Assembly (NCBI GenBank): GCA_963691835.1
Contig: OY829383.1
Span: 4,774,001 to 4,838,000, forward strand
Direction: 5' to 3'
Source of the DNA: G963691835 sp963691835
Lineage (GTDB): Bacteria; Pseudomonadota; Alphaproteobacteria; Thalassobaculales; Thalassobaculaceae
DNA length: 64,000 nt
The position numbers and the translations under genes were made by a program. Below the pieces are notes generated by a model. It was not told where the DNA came from and did not search any database. It saw only the letters and a list, made by a program, of their open reading frames with translations. Positions 1-9,640 of this stretch are shown here, piece after piece. Every line of letters begins with the position of its first letter. The first letter of the stretch is position 1.

Positions 1-1001
1 GCTGTGTCATGGGCTTGGTTCGTCCCAAGCGGGGGCGGATCGTTGTTGGTGAGAGAACACTTTTCTCATCGGAAGATGGGATAGACGTCCCAGTATCCCA
101 GCGGGGCCTTGGGACCGTTTTTCAGGACGGCCGCCTGTTCCCCCATATGAACGTCCGCAACAACCTTCTCTATGGGGCCCGGTCCCGGGGTCCTGAGGCA
201 AAGCGAAGGGCGGTGTCAGCGTTCGATGAGACCGTCGAGCTTCTCGGACTTGAGCCGCTGCTGGAACGCAGACCGCTACGGCTGTCAGGCGGCGAACGCC
301 AGCGGGTCGCGATTGGGCGGGCGCTGCTTTCCGCCCCGGATCTGTTGATCATGGACGAGCCCCTCGCCGCACTTGATGCAGGCCGCCGCCGCTCGATCCT
401 GCCGTACCTTTCCCGGCTCCGTGAGACCCTGTCGATCCCCATCCTCTACGTCTCCCATCAGATGGATGAGATCATCCGGTTGGCGGATACCCTCGTGCTG
501 ATGGACCACGGCAAGGTCGCCGCGACCGGTGCAGTTGAAGACCTCACGGCCAGATTGGACCTAGAGCCGCTTCTGGGGCGCTACGAGGCGGGTGCGGTCC
601 TCTCCGCAACGGTGAAAGCGCACGACACGGCCTATGCGCTGAGCCGCCTCGCGTTCGCGGGTGGCGACCTGCTGGTGCCGGCCGTCGACTTGCCGGTGGG
701 ATCCTCCATCCGGGTCCGGGTCCGTGCACGGGACGTCACCGTCGCCCTGTCGGCACCGGAGGACGCCAGTTGGACGAACGTCATCCGGACGACGATTGAG
801 GATGCCCGCATCGACAGCCGGCCGGATGTGGAACTCGCCCTGAGGCTTCCCGACGGCGCGCGCCTGAGGGCACGCGTCACACGCCTGACCTGGGACAGAC
901 TGTCCTTGGCACGGGGAACCGAGGTCTATGCCCTGGTGAAAACCGTGGCCATCGACCGAACCGCCCTTGGCCGGGTCGAGGCGGGTTGGCAGGCGGAGTA
1001 G
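1..1001 (+). CDS. modC: Molybdate ABC transporter ATP-binding protein ModC (5' partial)
   Basis: ATPase subunit that powers molybdate import through ModB from the cytoplasmic side of the membrane. The reading frame is already open at base 3, so the N-terminus and the Walker A loop lie outside the window. Visible are a Q-loop (VFQDGRLFPH), the ABC signature LSGGERQR, Walker B LLIMDEPLAALD and the switch histidine in LYVSHQMDE. The last ~130 residues fit a TOBE/Mop molybdate-binding domain, which separates ModC from generic ATPases. The next gene is convergent, only 4 bp away. The family call is secure; only the true start is unknown. Confidence 0.93.
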   Translation, partial: CVMGLVRPKRGRIVVGERTLFSSEDGIDVPVSQRGLGTVFQDGRLFPHMNVRNNLLYGARSRGPEAKRRAVSAFDETVELLGLEPLLERRPLRLSGGERQRVAIGRALLSAPDLLIMDEPLAALDAGRRRSILPYLSRLRETLSIPILYVSHQMDEIIRLADTLVLMDHGKVAATGAVEDLTARLDLEPLLGRYEAGAVLSATVKAHDTAYALSRLAFAGGDLLVPAVDLPVGSSIRVRVRARDVTVALSAPEDASWTNVIRTTIEDARIDSRPDVELALRLPDGARLRARVTRLTWDRLSLARGTEVYALVKTVAIDRTALGRVEAGWQAE

Positions 1002-1005
1002 ACGT

Positions 1006-1950
1006 TCAGTTGACCGGCGTCAGCAGCGGCTTTCCAGCGAGATGGGCCACAACATTGTCATAGACCACCATGCCCATGGCCATCCGCGTGTCGTGGGAGG
1101 CGCTGGCCACATGAGGGGTCAGAACAACGTTCTCCGTCATCCCCAAAAGGGCCTCAGGCACGTTCGGCTCATCCGGGAAAACATCGAGACCGGCCGCACC
1201 CAGGCGTCCTTCCTTCAAGGCCGGGATCAGTGCGTCCATATCGACGACGCTGCCGCGCGCGACGTTGACCAGCAGTCCATCCGGTCCGAGCGCGTTGATG
1301 ACGCCTGCGTTGACGAGATTGTTTGTCTCCGCCCCACCCGGCGTGATGACGATCAGGATCTCGCAGTCCCGCGCCATTTCCACCAGATCAGCGTAAAAGG
1401 TGTACGGCACATCGTCCCGTTTCGTGCGCTTGTGGTAGGCGATCTCCATTTTGAAGGCAGCACAGCGCGCCGCGATCTCCATGCCAATTCGGCCGAGACC
1501 GACGATCCCGACCTTGGAGCTGTGGACCTTATGCACGTAGGGGAAGTTCCCTTCAGATACCCACCGGCCCTGCCGTGTGTAGATATCCGCCTCGACGATC
1601 CGGCGGCGGGTGGCCAGAACCAAGCCAAGCGCCAGGTCCGCGACGCAATCGTTCAGCACATCCGGCGTATTCGTGACCTTGATCCCACGGGCCGTCGCGG
1701 CCGCGATGTCCACCCCGTCATACCCGACGCCGAAGCTTGAAATCAGCTTGGCCTCAGGACAGGCATCCATCAGCGCCACATCACAGAGGCCCGGTGTGCA
1801 GATGGCCTTTGCTTTTGGGCCGAACTCCGCAAGCACCGCATCCGGATTTTCCGCCTCGGACAGGACATGCGGCGTGCAGATCTCGGCCATCCGATCCAGC
1901 GCCGGTTGATACCAAGGGTAGTTGATAATGACGTGCGGCTTGTCGGACAC
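1006..1950 (-). CDS. D-isomer-specific 2-hydroxyacid dehydrogenase
   Basis: A 314-residue NAD(P)-dependent dehydrogenase that reduces 2-oxoacids such as glyoxylate or hydroxypyruvate to D-2-hydroxyacids in the cytoplasm. The Rossmann motif GLGRIG is at residues 151-156. The catalytic Arg232 (NVARGSVVD), Glu261 (FPDEPNVPE) and His280 (LTPHVASASH) are all present. The start is GTG at 1950, preceded by a strong GGGAGG ribosome site. Length is normal for the family. The exact substrate cannot be read from sequence; GhrB/GyaR-like is the closest description. Confidence 0.9.
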   Translation of the reverse strand: MSDKPHVIINYPWYQPALDRMAEICTPHVLSEAENPDAVLAEFGPKAKAICTPGLCDVALMDACPEAKLISSFGVGYDGVDIAAATARGIKVTNTPDVLNDCVADLALGLVLATRRRIVEADIYTRQGRWVSEGNFPYVHKVHSSKVGIVGLGRIGMEIAARCAAFKMEIAYHKRTKRDDVPYTFYADLVEMARDCEILIVITPGGAETNNLVNAGVINALGPDGLLVNVARGSVVDMDALIPALKEGRLGAAGLDVFPDEPNVPEALLGMTENVVLTPHVASASHDTRMAMGMVVYDNVVAHLAGKPLLTPVN

Positions 1951-2000
1951 GGAGACCTCCCTGCGGTCGCGGTCAGTTTTAGTGCGGGCCGGCTTTGGCG

Positions 2001-2543
2001 TCAGAACGACGAGCCCGGCTGTTTCAGAAACTCAATTTCCTCAGGCGTGCTCTCGCGGCCGAGGACAGCGTTACGATGGGGGAAGCGGCCGAAACGGGCA
2101 ATCACTTGCCGATGCTTGTCGGCATACATTTCGACATCCGGTAGACCGGTGTCCGCCATAAGCGGAACCACACGCTCTTGCGCGGCGAGATCTTCCGCGT
2201 GCTCCAAAGGGAGATACGCGAAGACGCGCTGCTTCGGCGATAGCGCCTTGTCCCATCCCAGGTCCAGCATGCGCTCGCATAGGGCTAGTCCGGCTGGATC
2301 GCCGGCGAATGCGCGCGGGTCGTCCCGGAACAGGTTCCGGGAGAACTGGTCCAGCACAATGATCAGAGCCAACATCCCGCCCGGCGTTTCGGCCCAACTC
2401 TCAAGGCGCCCCGCCATTGCGTCGGCGTGCAGGGTACCGAAGCGTGATCTTAGATCCGCGTCGAACGCCGGGTCCTTCTCAAACCATTTCTTCTCTTCGA
2501 TCTCATCGAACCAGAAGTCGAGTATGTCTTGTGACTCTGCCAT
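2001..2543 (-). CDS. DUF924 family protein
   Basis: A cytoplasmic protein of about 180 residues matching DUF924, an all-helical TPR-like family of unknown role. Recognisable features are the N-terminal DILDFWFDE motif, LDQFSRNLFRDDPRAFA in the middle and RFGRFPHRNAVLGRESTPEE near the C-terminus. The frame is open further upstream, but the ATG at 2543 follows an AGGGGG ribosome site and gives the usual family N-terminus. It runs in the same direction as the upstream dehydrogenase but is probably a separate unit. Confidence 0.86.
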   Translation of the reverse strand: MAESQDILDFWFDEIEEKKWFEKDPAFDADLRSRFGTLHADAMAGRLESWAETPGGMLALIIVLDQFSRNLFRDDPRAFAGDPAGLALCERMLDLGWDKALSPKQRVFAYLPLEHAEDLAAQERVVPLMADTGLPDVEMYADKHRQVIARFGRFPHRNAVLGRESTPEEIEFLKQPGSSF

Positions 2544-2718
2544 GCCGCCCCCTTGTCGCGAGACCATATAGAAAGCGACCGGGTCTTGGAAACGGTGCAG
2601 CAGCGCCATACCTCCGGCTCGCGATCGCTCAGATATTCGTGATCAGTCAAAACAACCTTCGAAAAGACATTTTCCCGTCCCATCTGGGGGATGGAGGCGA
2701 CATACCGGAGGAGTTTTT

Positions 2719-3309
2719 ATGTCTCATCGTCGTTCGGCCGTGATCTCAAGGCTTGCCTTCGCCAGTCTCGCCATGGGTGCCCTCGCCGCGTGTTCCGGCC
2801 TTGTCGCCCATCGCGGTACATCGTTTCACGATACCGTCGCCCGCCGCGACTTCCTGACCGGAGCCGCGGGACATTCGGCTGTTCTGGTGCAGACCGCAAA
2901 CAGCCCTTTCCAGGAGGGTGACCGGGAGACCGCGGCCGTTACGGCGCGTCTCTCGGAAGGAAAAGGGTTCGGCATAAACGTGAAGTACACGGACGACCCG
3001 ACCGAGGCGGCGCAGCCTCACTTCCGGATCGTGTACGTGTTCGATACCACCTTCACAACCACGGCTTACGATGTGTGTTCGACGGACCCCAAGCGGGTCA
3101 AGCTCGGCTCCAATGGCGACAAACTGAGCGTCCAGGCGGTGTTCTGCGCACGGGAAGAGCCGATCGCCGAAGCCCGGGTTTCAGCCCCGACACCGTCGGG
3201 TGGCTTGGCGGATCCGGCGTACGAGACCATCGTCGCAGCCGCGATTGAGGAGCTGTTTCCCATCGACCAGTTCGACCGCGACAAAGAAGGCGTCTTCCGG
3301 GTCAACTGA
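2719..3309 (+). CDS. Putative lipoprotein, paralogue 1
   Basis: A 196-residue protein with a signal peptide ending in a lipobox (ALAAC, Cys25), so probably a periplasmic lipoprotein. It has a strong GGAGG ribosome site upstream of the ATG. No named family is recognised. The mature part has a VLVQTANSPFQEGDRETAAV segment, a central FRIVYVFDTT strand and a C-terminal DPAYETIVAAAIEELFP. All three recur in the next gene, so the two are tandem paralogues. The function is unknown. Confidence 0.72.
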   Translation: MSHRRSAVISRLAFASLAMGALAACSGLVAHRGTSFHDTVARRDFLTGAAGHSAVLVQTANSPFQEGDRETAAVTARLSEGKGFGINVKYTDDPTEAAQPHFRIVYVFDTTFTTTAYDVCSTDPKRVKLGSNGDKLSVQAVFCAREEPIAEARVSAPTPSGGLADPAYETIVAAAIEELFPIDQFDRDKEGVFRVN

Positions 3310-3416
3310 CAATCGGGCTTCGCCTTCCTACATAGAGACAATGGGTGGACCGGGCGCGTCTCTGGAAAGCACGCGCCCCGGGCCTCCCACCCCAACGCCC
3401 GACGCGGAGATCGACC

Positions 3417-4058
3417 TTGCTGGCTGACATTGGACTGAAGCCTATCGCGGCTCTTCTCGCCGCCGTTGCCTTGGCCGGATGCGGTGCGACGACGGTCCAA
3501 ACAACCACCGACAGCGTGTCCGCAGGAGGCCGTCTCGCCTTCCTCGAGACCGCGAGCAAATCATCCGCCGTGCTGGTGGATGTGGTCCGGCCGTCTTTCC
3601 AGGCTGGCGAGTTCGAGACCGCCTCGGCAACCGCGCGCCACGCGACCGGCAGCGTCCCGGGCAAGGATGTGCGCTTCACAGCAGACGCATCGCTAGTGCG
3701 CCATCGCGACTACAGGATCATGTTCGCGTTCGATCCCTTGCCCGGTGCGACGGGGAATGAGATCTGCCGCGCCCGAGCCCAGCGCCTGGATACGGATCGC
3801 CGGCAGAACGGAACCCGGCTGTTCGCGGCCTTCTGCTATCGGGGCGAATCGATCGGCGGCGCCAAGGTGTCGGGACCTGATTTGCAAGGTCCGAACGATC
3901 CCGCCTACGCGAAGATGGTGAAGACGGCGATGTCCGCCCTGTTCCCGGCGGCGGGTCCGAACTCGGCCGACATCGACGACGGTCGCACGCTGGACTCGAT
4001 CCAGCTCTCCCCGCGGCCGAGGTTCCGCTTCAACCCATTGGACGGCATCATCAACTAG
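3417..4058 (+). CDS. Putative lipoprotein, paralogue 2
   Basis: A second predicted lipoprotein related to the gene just upstream. The shared landmarks are VLVDVVRPSFQAGEFETASA, YRIMFAFDPLPG and DPAYAKMVKTAMSALFP. The frame is open from a GTG at 3345. The TTG at 3417 is preferred because it is preceded by CGGAG and puts the signal peptide (IGLKPIAALLAAVALAGC) at the N-terminus. The C-terminus has an extra ~30-residue tail and overlaps the convergent rsmB by 8 bp. The function is unknown; the pair probably arose by duplication. Confidence 0.65.
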   Translation: MLADIGLKPIAALLAAVALAGCGATTVQTTTDSVSAGGRLAFLETASKSSAVLVDVVRPSFQAGEFETASATARHATGSVPGKDVRFTADASLVRHRDYRIMFAFDPLPGATGNEICRARAQRLDTDRRQNGTRLFAAFCYRGESIGGAKVSGPDLQGPNDPAYAKMVKTAMSALFPAAGPNSADIDDGRTLDSIQLSPRPRFRFNPLDGIIN

Positions 4059-5409
4059 CGCCGGGCTGATCTGCTTCCGTTTCACGCTCCAGGATCGCGA
4101 CGAAGAACCCATCCGTCCCATGCTTGTCCGGCGTGAGGCGCAGCCATGGCCCATCCGTCTCGGGGCACGGTGCCCCGCCACGTCGTTCCACCGTCTCAGC
4201 CCACACCGATGTCACGTCCAACGGCTGGAAGGGTATGGGACTGCGAGACAGGAAGGCCTCAATCCGGTCCTCATTCTCTTCCCGGAAGAGGGAACAGGTG
4301 ACGTAGATCAGCCGCCCGCCCGGTGACGTCAGCCGTGAAGCCCGGTCCAGGATGCGGTCCTGAAGGGCCGTCATCTCTGCGAGATCGTCCGGGCCATAAC
4401 GCCAGCGCGCGTCCGGATTCCGCCGCCACGTGCCGAGCCCGGTACAGGGTGCATCCACCATCACCCGGTCAAAGCGCCCGGCAAGCCGCTTGAGACGCCG
4501 ATCCGCGCGTTCGGGATCCAGGACCCGCCGCTCCACATTGTGAAGCCCAGCCCGTTTTGTCCGGACGGCCGAGCGCTCAAGCCGCCCTTCAGACGTATCG
4601 CACGCCAGAACGCGTCCCTTGTTCTTCATGTCAGCGGCCATGACCAGTGTCTTACCGCCTGCGCCGGCGCAATAGTCCGCAATCTGCATGCCGGGGCGGG
4701 CATCCGCCAGCATGGCGGCGATCTGCGCACCTTCGTCCTGGACTTCAATCTCGCCCGCCTTGAATGCGGCCAGCCCGTCGACCGGTCGCCGGGCGGCGGA
4801 CCGGAGACCAATCGGAGAGAGCGGCGTGGCGATAACGTCGAGACCGGCTTTCCCAAGCTTGGCCACGATCGCGTTCCGGTCCGCGGTTTTCGCCGTGTTG
4901 AGACGGAGATCGAAGGCCGCTTCCTCCAGCATCGCCGCCATCGTGGACGGAAATCCTGTACCAAGGGCCTTCTTCAGCGGCTCGACCGCCCACTCCGGAC
5001 ACTCCCAGCGCACCGCTTCCGGCATATCATCAGCGTTCAGGCTGGCGCCATCGAGCGCGCTGGCCATCTCAGCCTCGGCCGCATCCAACGATTCGGGGGC
5101 GTGATCCGTCCCAGAGAATGCCGCCTGAACCCCCTCAGAAGATAGGGAGTCCGTCAGCAGCATGTCCGCGATGATCCGTTGCCGCGCGCCGACACTGACC
5201 CATCCGGCTTTTGCGCGGATCCACCAGTCGAGCCGGGTCCGCCGCCGCAGCACGCCGTAGACCCGGTCCGCTACCGCGTTCCGGTCCTTGGAACCGGCGT
5301 AACGGCGGGTGCGCCAATAGGCGGCGAGAACCCGGTCGGCCGGTCTCGGGTCGGTATCGATTTCGGCCAGAACCTCAATCGCGGCCGAGAGTCTTCCACC
5401 TGGAGTCAC
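4051..5409 (-). CDS. rsmB: RsmB/NOP-family rRNA m5C methyltransferase
   Basis: A 452-residue SAM-dependent methyltransferase that probably makes 5-methylcytosine in 16S rRNA. The N-terminal ~130 residues resemble the NusB-like RNA-binding domain. The SAM loop DYCAGAGGKT is at 246-255. The two catalytic cysteines sit in VDAPCTGLGT (Cys322) and YVTCSLFREENED (Cys372). The start is a GTG at 5409, 12 bp after the guaB stop, so the two are probably co-transcribed. The family call is secure; the exact target cytosine is inferred from the family. Confidence 0.88.
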   Translation of the reverse strand: MTPGGRLSAAIEVLAEIDTDPRPADRVLAAYWRTRRYAGSKDRNAVADRVYGVLRRRTRLDWWIRAKAGWVSVGARQRIIADMLLTDSLSSEGVQAAFSGTDHAPESLDAAEAEMASALDGASLNADDMPEAVRWECPEWAVEPLKKALGTGFPSTMAAMLEEAAFDLRLNTAKTADRNAIVAKLGKAGLDVIATPLSPIGLRSAARRPVDGLAAFKAGEIEVQDEGAQIAAMLADARPGMQIADYCAGAGGKTLVMAADMKNKGRVLACDTSEGRLERSAVRTKRAGLHNVERRVLDPERADRRLKRLAGRFDRVMVDAPCTGLGTWRRNPDARWRYGPDDLAEMTALQDRILDRASRLTSPGGRLIYVTCSLFREENEDRIEAFLSRSPIPFQPLDVTSVWAETVERRGGAPCPETDGPWLRLTPDKHGTDGFFVAILERETEADQPGAS

Positions 5410-5421
5410 GTTGAGGGTCCG

Positions 5422-6882
5422 CTACAGATTGGGCCGGTAGTTCGGCGCCTCTCGGGTGATGGTCACGTCGTGGACATGGCTTTCCCGGAGACCCGCATTG
5501 CTGATCTTGAGGAACCGCGCGTTGGTCCGCATCTCCTCGATGCTGGCGCTGCCCGTGTATCCCATCGCGGCCCTGAGACCACCAATCAACTGGTGAATCA
5601 CGGTCGACGCGGGCCCCTTGTAAGGAACCTGGCCTTCAATACCCTCGGGGACCAACTTCAGGTTATCGGACACCTCTTCCTGGAAATAGCGGTCCGCCGA
5701 GCCTCGTGCCATGGCGCCGAGCGAGCCCATGCCGCGATACGCCTTATAGGACCGGCCCTGGTAGAGATAGACCTCACCGGGGCTTTCCTCCGTCCCCGCG
5801 AGAAGAGATCCCACCATCGCCACATCCGCACCGGCAGCAATCGCTTTGGCAAGGTCGCCGGAGTACTTGATGCCGCCGTCCGAAATCACGGGGACGCCGG
5901 CTTTGTGGCAAACCTCGACCGCATCGACGATGGCCGTGAGCTGCGGGACACCGACGCCCGCAACCATGCGCGTCGTACAGATCGAGCCCGGGCCGATACC
6001 GACCTTGATTGCGTCGGCGCCCGCATCAAGCAGTGCCTTCGCACCCTCGGACGTCGCCACGTTGCCAGCGATGATCTGGGTGTAGTTGGACAGCTTACGA
6101 ACCTCTGCGACTGCCTTGAGAACGCCGTCGGAGTGGCCATGTGCGGTGTCGACAACCAGGACGTCCACCTCGGCATCGAACAACGCCTCCGCCCGTGCGA
6201 TCCCGTCTCGGCCGACGCCGGTTGCGGCCGCAACCCGAAGCCGCCCCTTCTCATCCTTGCAGGCGTTCGGATAGTTCTGCGCCTTCTCCATGTCCTTGAC
6301 CGTGATCAAGCCGATACAGCGGTGTTGATCATCCACCACAAGCAGCTTCTCGATCCGGTGCCGATGCAGAAGCCGGCGCGCCTCGTCCGGGGTCACGTCC
6401 TCGGTTGCGGTGACGACCCGCTTGGTCATCAGGTCCTTCACCGGTTGGGTATTGTCGGTCGCGAAACGGACGTCCCGGTTCGTCAGGATACCCACCAACT
6501 TATGGCTCTTCCGGCGCACAACGGGGATGCCGCTGATACGATACCGGTCCATCAGCGCGAGTGCATCGGCGAGCGGCTGGTCGGGGTGGATGACCACAGG
6601 GTTTACAACCATCCCCGCCTCGAATTTTTTGACGGCGCGGACCTCAGCGGCCTGCTGGTCAATCGAAAGGTTCTTGTGCACGACCCCGATGCCGCCGCTC
6701 TGGGCCATGGTGATCGCCATCCGGCTCTCAGTGACCGTGTCCATCGCCGATGACAACAGCGGGATACCCAGCTCGATCTCGCGGGTCAGCCGTGTCCGGG
6801 TCTCAACCTGGGCAGGCAACACGGAAGAGCGGCCGGGCTCCAGGAGCACGTCGTCAAAAGTCAGAGCTTCGCGGATTTCCAT
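5422..6882 (-). CDS. guaB: IMP dehydrogenase
   Basis: A 486-residue cytoplasmic enzyme that oxidises IMP to XMP with NAD+, the committed step of GMP synthesis. The TIM barrel is interrupted at about 95-205 by two CBS domains that regulate activity through nucleotides. The catalytic Cys302 is in GIGPGSICTTRMV, and the mobile flap and C-terminal GGLRAAMGYTGS are present. Length is typical. GGAGG lies just upstream of the ATG. rsmB follows immediately downstream. Confidence 0.97.
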   Translation of the reverse strand: MEIREALTFDDVLLEPGRSSVLPAQVETRTRLTREIELGIPLLSSAMDTVTESRMAITMAQSGGIGVVHKNLSIDQQAAEVRAVKKFEAGMVVNPVVIHPDQPLADALALMDRYRISGIPVVRRKSHKLVGILTNRDVRFATDNTQPVKDLMTKRVVTATEDVTPDEARRLLHRHRIEKLLVVDDQHRCIGLITVKDMEKAQNYPNACKDEKGRLRVAAATGVGRDGIARAEALFDAEVDVLVVDTAHGHSDGVLKAVAEVRKLSNYTQIIAGNVATSEGAKALLDAGADAIKVGIGPGSICTTRMVAGVGVPQLTAIVDAVEVCHKAGVPVISDGGIKYSGDLAKAIAAGADVAMVGSLLAGTEESPGEVYLYQGRSYKAYRGMGSLGAMARGSADRYFQEEVSDNLKLVPEGIEGQVPYKGPASTVIHQLIGGLRAAMGYTGSASIEEMRTNARFLKISNAGLRESHVHDVTITREAPNYRPNL

Positions 6883-7002
6883 GATGCCTCCGATCCGAGC
6901 GGTGGCGCGCGACTATACACCGGGCTCTGCCATCGGCAACTCGGAAGTCGTGACACTCAGACGACAGTCCCGTAAGGCGAGGCAAACCGGCATGAATCGG
7001 GA

Positions 7003-7755
7003 TTATTCGTCCTCTGATGCCAACTCTTCACGGCGCCGAAAGCCGGTCGCGACCACATAAGTCTCAGCCGAGTCGGCTCGGCTCGCCGGTGGCTTGGCAT
7101 GGCGGACACTCTCAAAAGAGCGCTTGAGCGCGGCCAGGAACTCCCGTTCTCCGCCCCCTTTAAAGACTTTGGCGACAAAGGCACCGCCCGGGGCCAGGAC
7201 CTTTTCCGCGAAATCCCACGCGGCCTCGCACAAGGCAATCGTGCGCAGGTGATCCGTCGGGCCATGCCCGGTCGTCGGGGCGGCCATGTCGCTCAAGACC
7301 ACGTCGACACCAACGGCTCCCTGTTGGCTGACCCGTTCAAGAAGCGCCTCGTAGACCTCATCAGAGAGGAAGTCGCCTTGCATCACGTCGACATCGACGA
7401 TTGGGTCCATCTCCAGGATGTCGAGCGCCAGAATCCGTCCGCGACCGCCCCGTACCACCCGCTTCGCCGCGACCTGACACCAGCCGCCAGGCGCCGCCCC
7501 AAGATCGACGACGAACGATCCCGGGCGGAGGAACTTGAACCGGTCATCGAGCTGCAAGATCTTGAACGCCGCCCGGGAGCGGTACCCGAAACGCTTTGCC
7601 TCGGCGACGTAGGGGTCGTTCAACTGCCGCTGCAGCCACCGGGCGGATGAGTTCGACCGCTTCTTAGCGGTCTTCACCCGGACACTGGCCATGCGGGTTC
7701 CGCTTCCGGATCCCGAACCACGCCGTCCCCCGGCACTCTTTCGATTTGTGCTCAT
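7003..7755 (-). CDS. rlmE: 23S rRNA Um2552 2'-O-methyltransferase RlmE (FtsJ)
   Basis: A 250-residue methyltransferase of the FtsJ/RrmJ family, which methylates the ribose of U2552 in the A-loop of 23S rRNA late in 50S assembly. The SAM motif DLGAAPGGWCQVA is at about 84-96, and DVVLSDMAAPTTGH gives the catalytic Asp region. YRSRAAFKILQLDD carries the first Lys of the K-D-K-E tetrad. The basic N-terminal extension (~35 residues) is common in alphaproteobacterial versions. It lies 45 bp after ppx in the same direction, so probably one operon. Confidence 0.94.
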   Translation of the reverse strand: MSTNRKSAGGRRGSGSGSGTRMASVRVKTAKKRSNSSARWLQRQLNDPYVAEAKRFGYRSRAAFKILQLDDRFKFLRPGSFVVDLGAAPGGWCQVAAKRVVRGGRGRILALDILEMDPIVDVDVMQGDFLSDEVYEALLERVSQQGAVGVDVVLSDMAAPTTGHGPTDHLRTIALCEAAWDFAEKVLAPGGAFVAKVFKGGGEREFLAALKRSFESVRHAKPPASRADSAETYVVATGFRRREELASEDE

Positions 7756-7800
7756 GGGCGTTGGGCTACCACACCGGCCGACGATTGTCTTCTTGGGGCG

Positions 7801-8928
7801 TCAGGGCCGCGCGATCTGATCGCCCGCCTGCCGCAAAAGGCCGAAGAGGATTCCCTCGCGAACCCCGCGATCCGCGACGCGAAGCCGCCCGACAACCCAT
7901 TGCTGGCAAATCGCTTCAAGAATGGCGCAGCCCGCCACGACAAGATCGGCGCGGTCCGGGCCGATGCAGGGCTCCGCCGCCCGGTCACGGTAGCTCTGCG
8001 CCGCCAGACGCCGGGCCAGAACGGTGACTTCCTCGAAGTCCAGGAACATCCCGTCCACCCGATCCCGGGCATAGCGCCGCAAATTCAATCGCAAGCCACC
8101 CAGCGTCGTTACTGTGCCGGACGTCCCCACCATCTGCACGCTTCCCTCGGCCACACGCCGGCTGATGCCGTGGTCCTCGTCGAAAGCGACAAGGTTGGAT
8201 CGGACTTCCTCGATCATGGCATCGTAAGTCTTCGGATCGAACCGGTCGCCGCCATACCGCTCGGCCAAGGTCACCACCCCGATGGGAATGGAGATGACCG
8301 CCAACCCTTGTCCGAAATCGTCATGATCAGCCGGACGCCAGGCCAGCTCCGTGCTCCCGCCGCCGATGTCGAACACAAGCGCATTGGGGATCGCCGGATC
8401 GAAGAGCGGCACGCACCCGGCAAGCGCAAGCTCAGCCTCCTCCTGGTTGCTGATGATCTCGATCTCCAGACCCGTCTCCCGCCGCACACGATCCATGAAG
8501 ACGTCACAGTTCCCGGCCAGGCGGCAGGCCTGTGTCGCGACACCGCGGGACAGGGTCACCCGCCTCCGCTCCATCTTGTCGGCACACACACTGAGGGCGT
8601 CGACGGTTCTGTCCATCGCATCGTCCGAGAGAACGCCCGTCGAGCCTAGCCCTTCGCCCAACCGAACGATCCTGGAAAAGGCGTCGATGACCCGGAATCC
8701 GTCACCCTGTGGCCGGGCAACCAACAGCCGGCAGTTGTTGGTGCCGAGATCGAGGGCCGCCAAAACCTCGCCGGACGTCCGCGCGTGGGATTGTGCGCGG
8801 TCCGATGTTTCCCTTTGTCCGACGCGGTCACCCCGCGACCGGCCCTGCCCCCCATTCGAATGCTGGGAGCCCGCCGGTTTCTCGCGATGGCGGCGCCGTC
8901 CGGGCGTGAAAGACCCGGCGGTCGCCAT
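7801..8928 (-). CDS. ppx: Ppx/GppA family phosphatase
   Basis: A 375-residue exopolyphosphatase/pppGpp phosphohydrolase-type protein of the ASKHA fold. The phosphate-1 motif ALDLGTNNCRLLVA and phosphate-2 motif VFDIGGGSTELAW are clear. The first ~50 residues are a low-complexity basic extension before the fold begins. The ATG at 8928 is kept because GAGGGG sits 6 bp upstream. A later start closer to ALDLGTNN cannot be excluded. rlmE follows 45 bp downstream. Whether it acts on polyphosphate or pppGpp cannot be decided here. Confidence 0.9.
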   Translation of the reverse strand: MATAGSFTPGRRRHREKPAGSQHSNGGQGRSRGDRVGQRETSDRAQSHARTSGEVLAALDLGTNNCRLLVARPQGDGFRVIDAFSRIVRLGEGLGSTGVLSDDAMDRTVDALSVCADKMERRRVTLSRGVATQACRLAGNCDVFMDRVRRETGLEIEIISNQEEAELALAGCVPLFDPAIPNALVFDIGGGSTELAWRPADHDDFGQGLAVISIPIGVVTLAERYGGDRFDPKTYDAMIEEVRSNLVAFDEDHGISRRVAEGSVQMVGTSGTVTTLGGLRLNLRRYARDRVDGMFLDFEEVTVLARRLAAQSYRDRAAEPCIGPDRADLVVAGCAILEAICQQWVVGRLRVADRGVREGILFGLLRQAGDQIARP

Positions 8929-9304
8929 TCGGCACCCCTCTCGGCCGGCCCGCCCGTGAACAAAGTCTCGGACGTCAACTCCCGGCTCTCATCTTTACTG
9001 GCCATCCGGTTGGCGCGAGGAGCCGCCCCCGCCCGCCGTCGACACCAGAGTGTTTCGATCAGTTGGGTGAAGTGTCGCGCACGGGAACGGGCTTGTCACG
9101 CCTCTCGCCGGAGATTCTTCGAAAGACGCCAGCACGCGCACCGCCGGCCCGCGGAGACCGCGCGGGCCGCGAACAGGCTTGCATCCAGGGGACGGAGATT
9201 ATATGTACGGCTCCCCGTGACGGTTTGGGGTCTCCCAAAGCGTCCGAGTACCGCTCCGAGCCAAGCCTTTTCCAGAGATCAGGCCCCGGTTCCGGAAACC
9301 CGGT

Positions 9305-9378
9305 TGGGGGATCGTCTAGCGGTAGGACTACGGACTCTGACTCCGTCAACCCTGGTTCGAATCCAGGTCCCCCAGCCA
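9305..9378 (+). tRNA. tRNA-Gln (anticodon CTG)
   Basis: A full cloverleaf can be folded by hand. The acceptor pairs TGGGGGA with TCCCCCA, and the D arm has GTC/GAC. The anticodon stem is ACGGA/TCCGT with loop CTCTGAC (anticodon CTG). The T arm is CCTGG/CCAGG with TTCGAAT, followed by discriminator G and an encoded CCA. It marks the left edge of the mobile island, whose recombinase gene ends about 260 bp further on. Confidence 0.96.
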
Positions 9379-9640
9379 CTCTTCTCCTGACATTTAGGTC
9401 TCTCCCGAGTGATCACCTGCGATCGGGAAATTGCGTCGCCTTTTCAGGAACTTGGCGCGACGACCGTCACCGAGTATGCACCCAGAGACTCACACAGTGG
9501 CAGAACTTCGGCCCACATGGCCCGAAAGTCTCTCCTCCCCATTTCCGTGGTACATTGAGATATCGATTGCTGGCGCAAATCATCAAGCATTCGAAGCCCT
9601 CGACAGTAAGCCGTGGGCCCAACATTTGGAGCGGCAGGGT

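Noticed and set aside
967..1740. A 257-codon plus-strand frame
   Set aside because: Antisense to the well-supported 2-hydroxyacid dehydrogenase gene; no ribosome site or family.
5179..6753. A 524-codon open frame on the plus strand
   Set aside because: It lies antisense to rsmB and guaB, has no recognisable motif and is a normal by-product of high-GC codon use.
9401..9440. Possible terminator hairpin after tRNA-Gln (CCCGA/TCGGG)
   Set aside because: The stem is short, the loop long and no T-run follows, so it is not a convincing intrinsic terminator.
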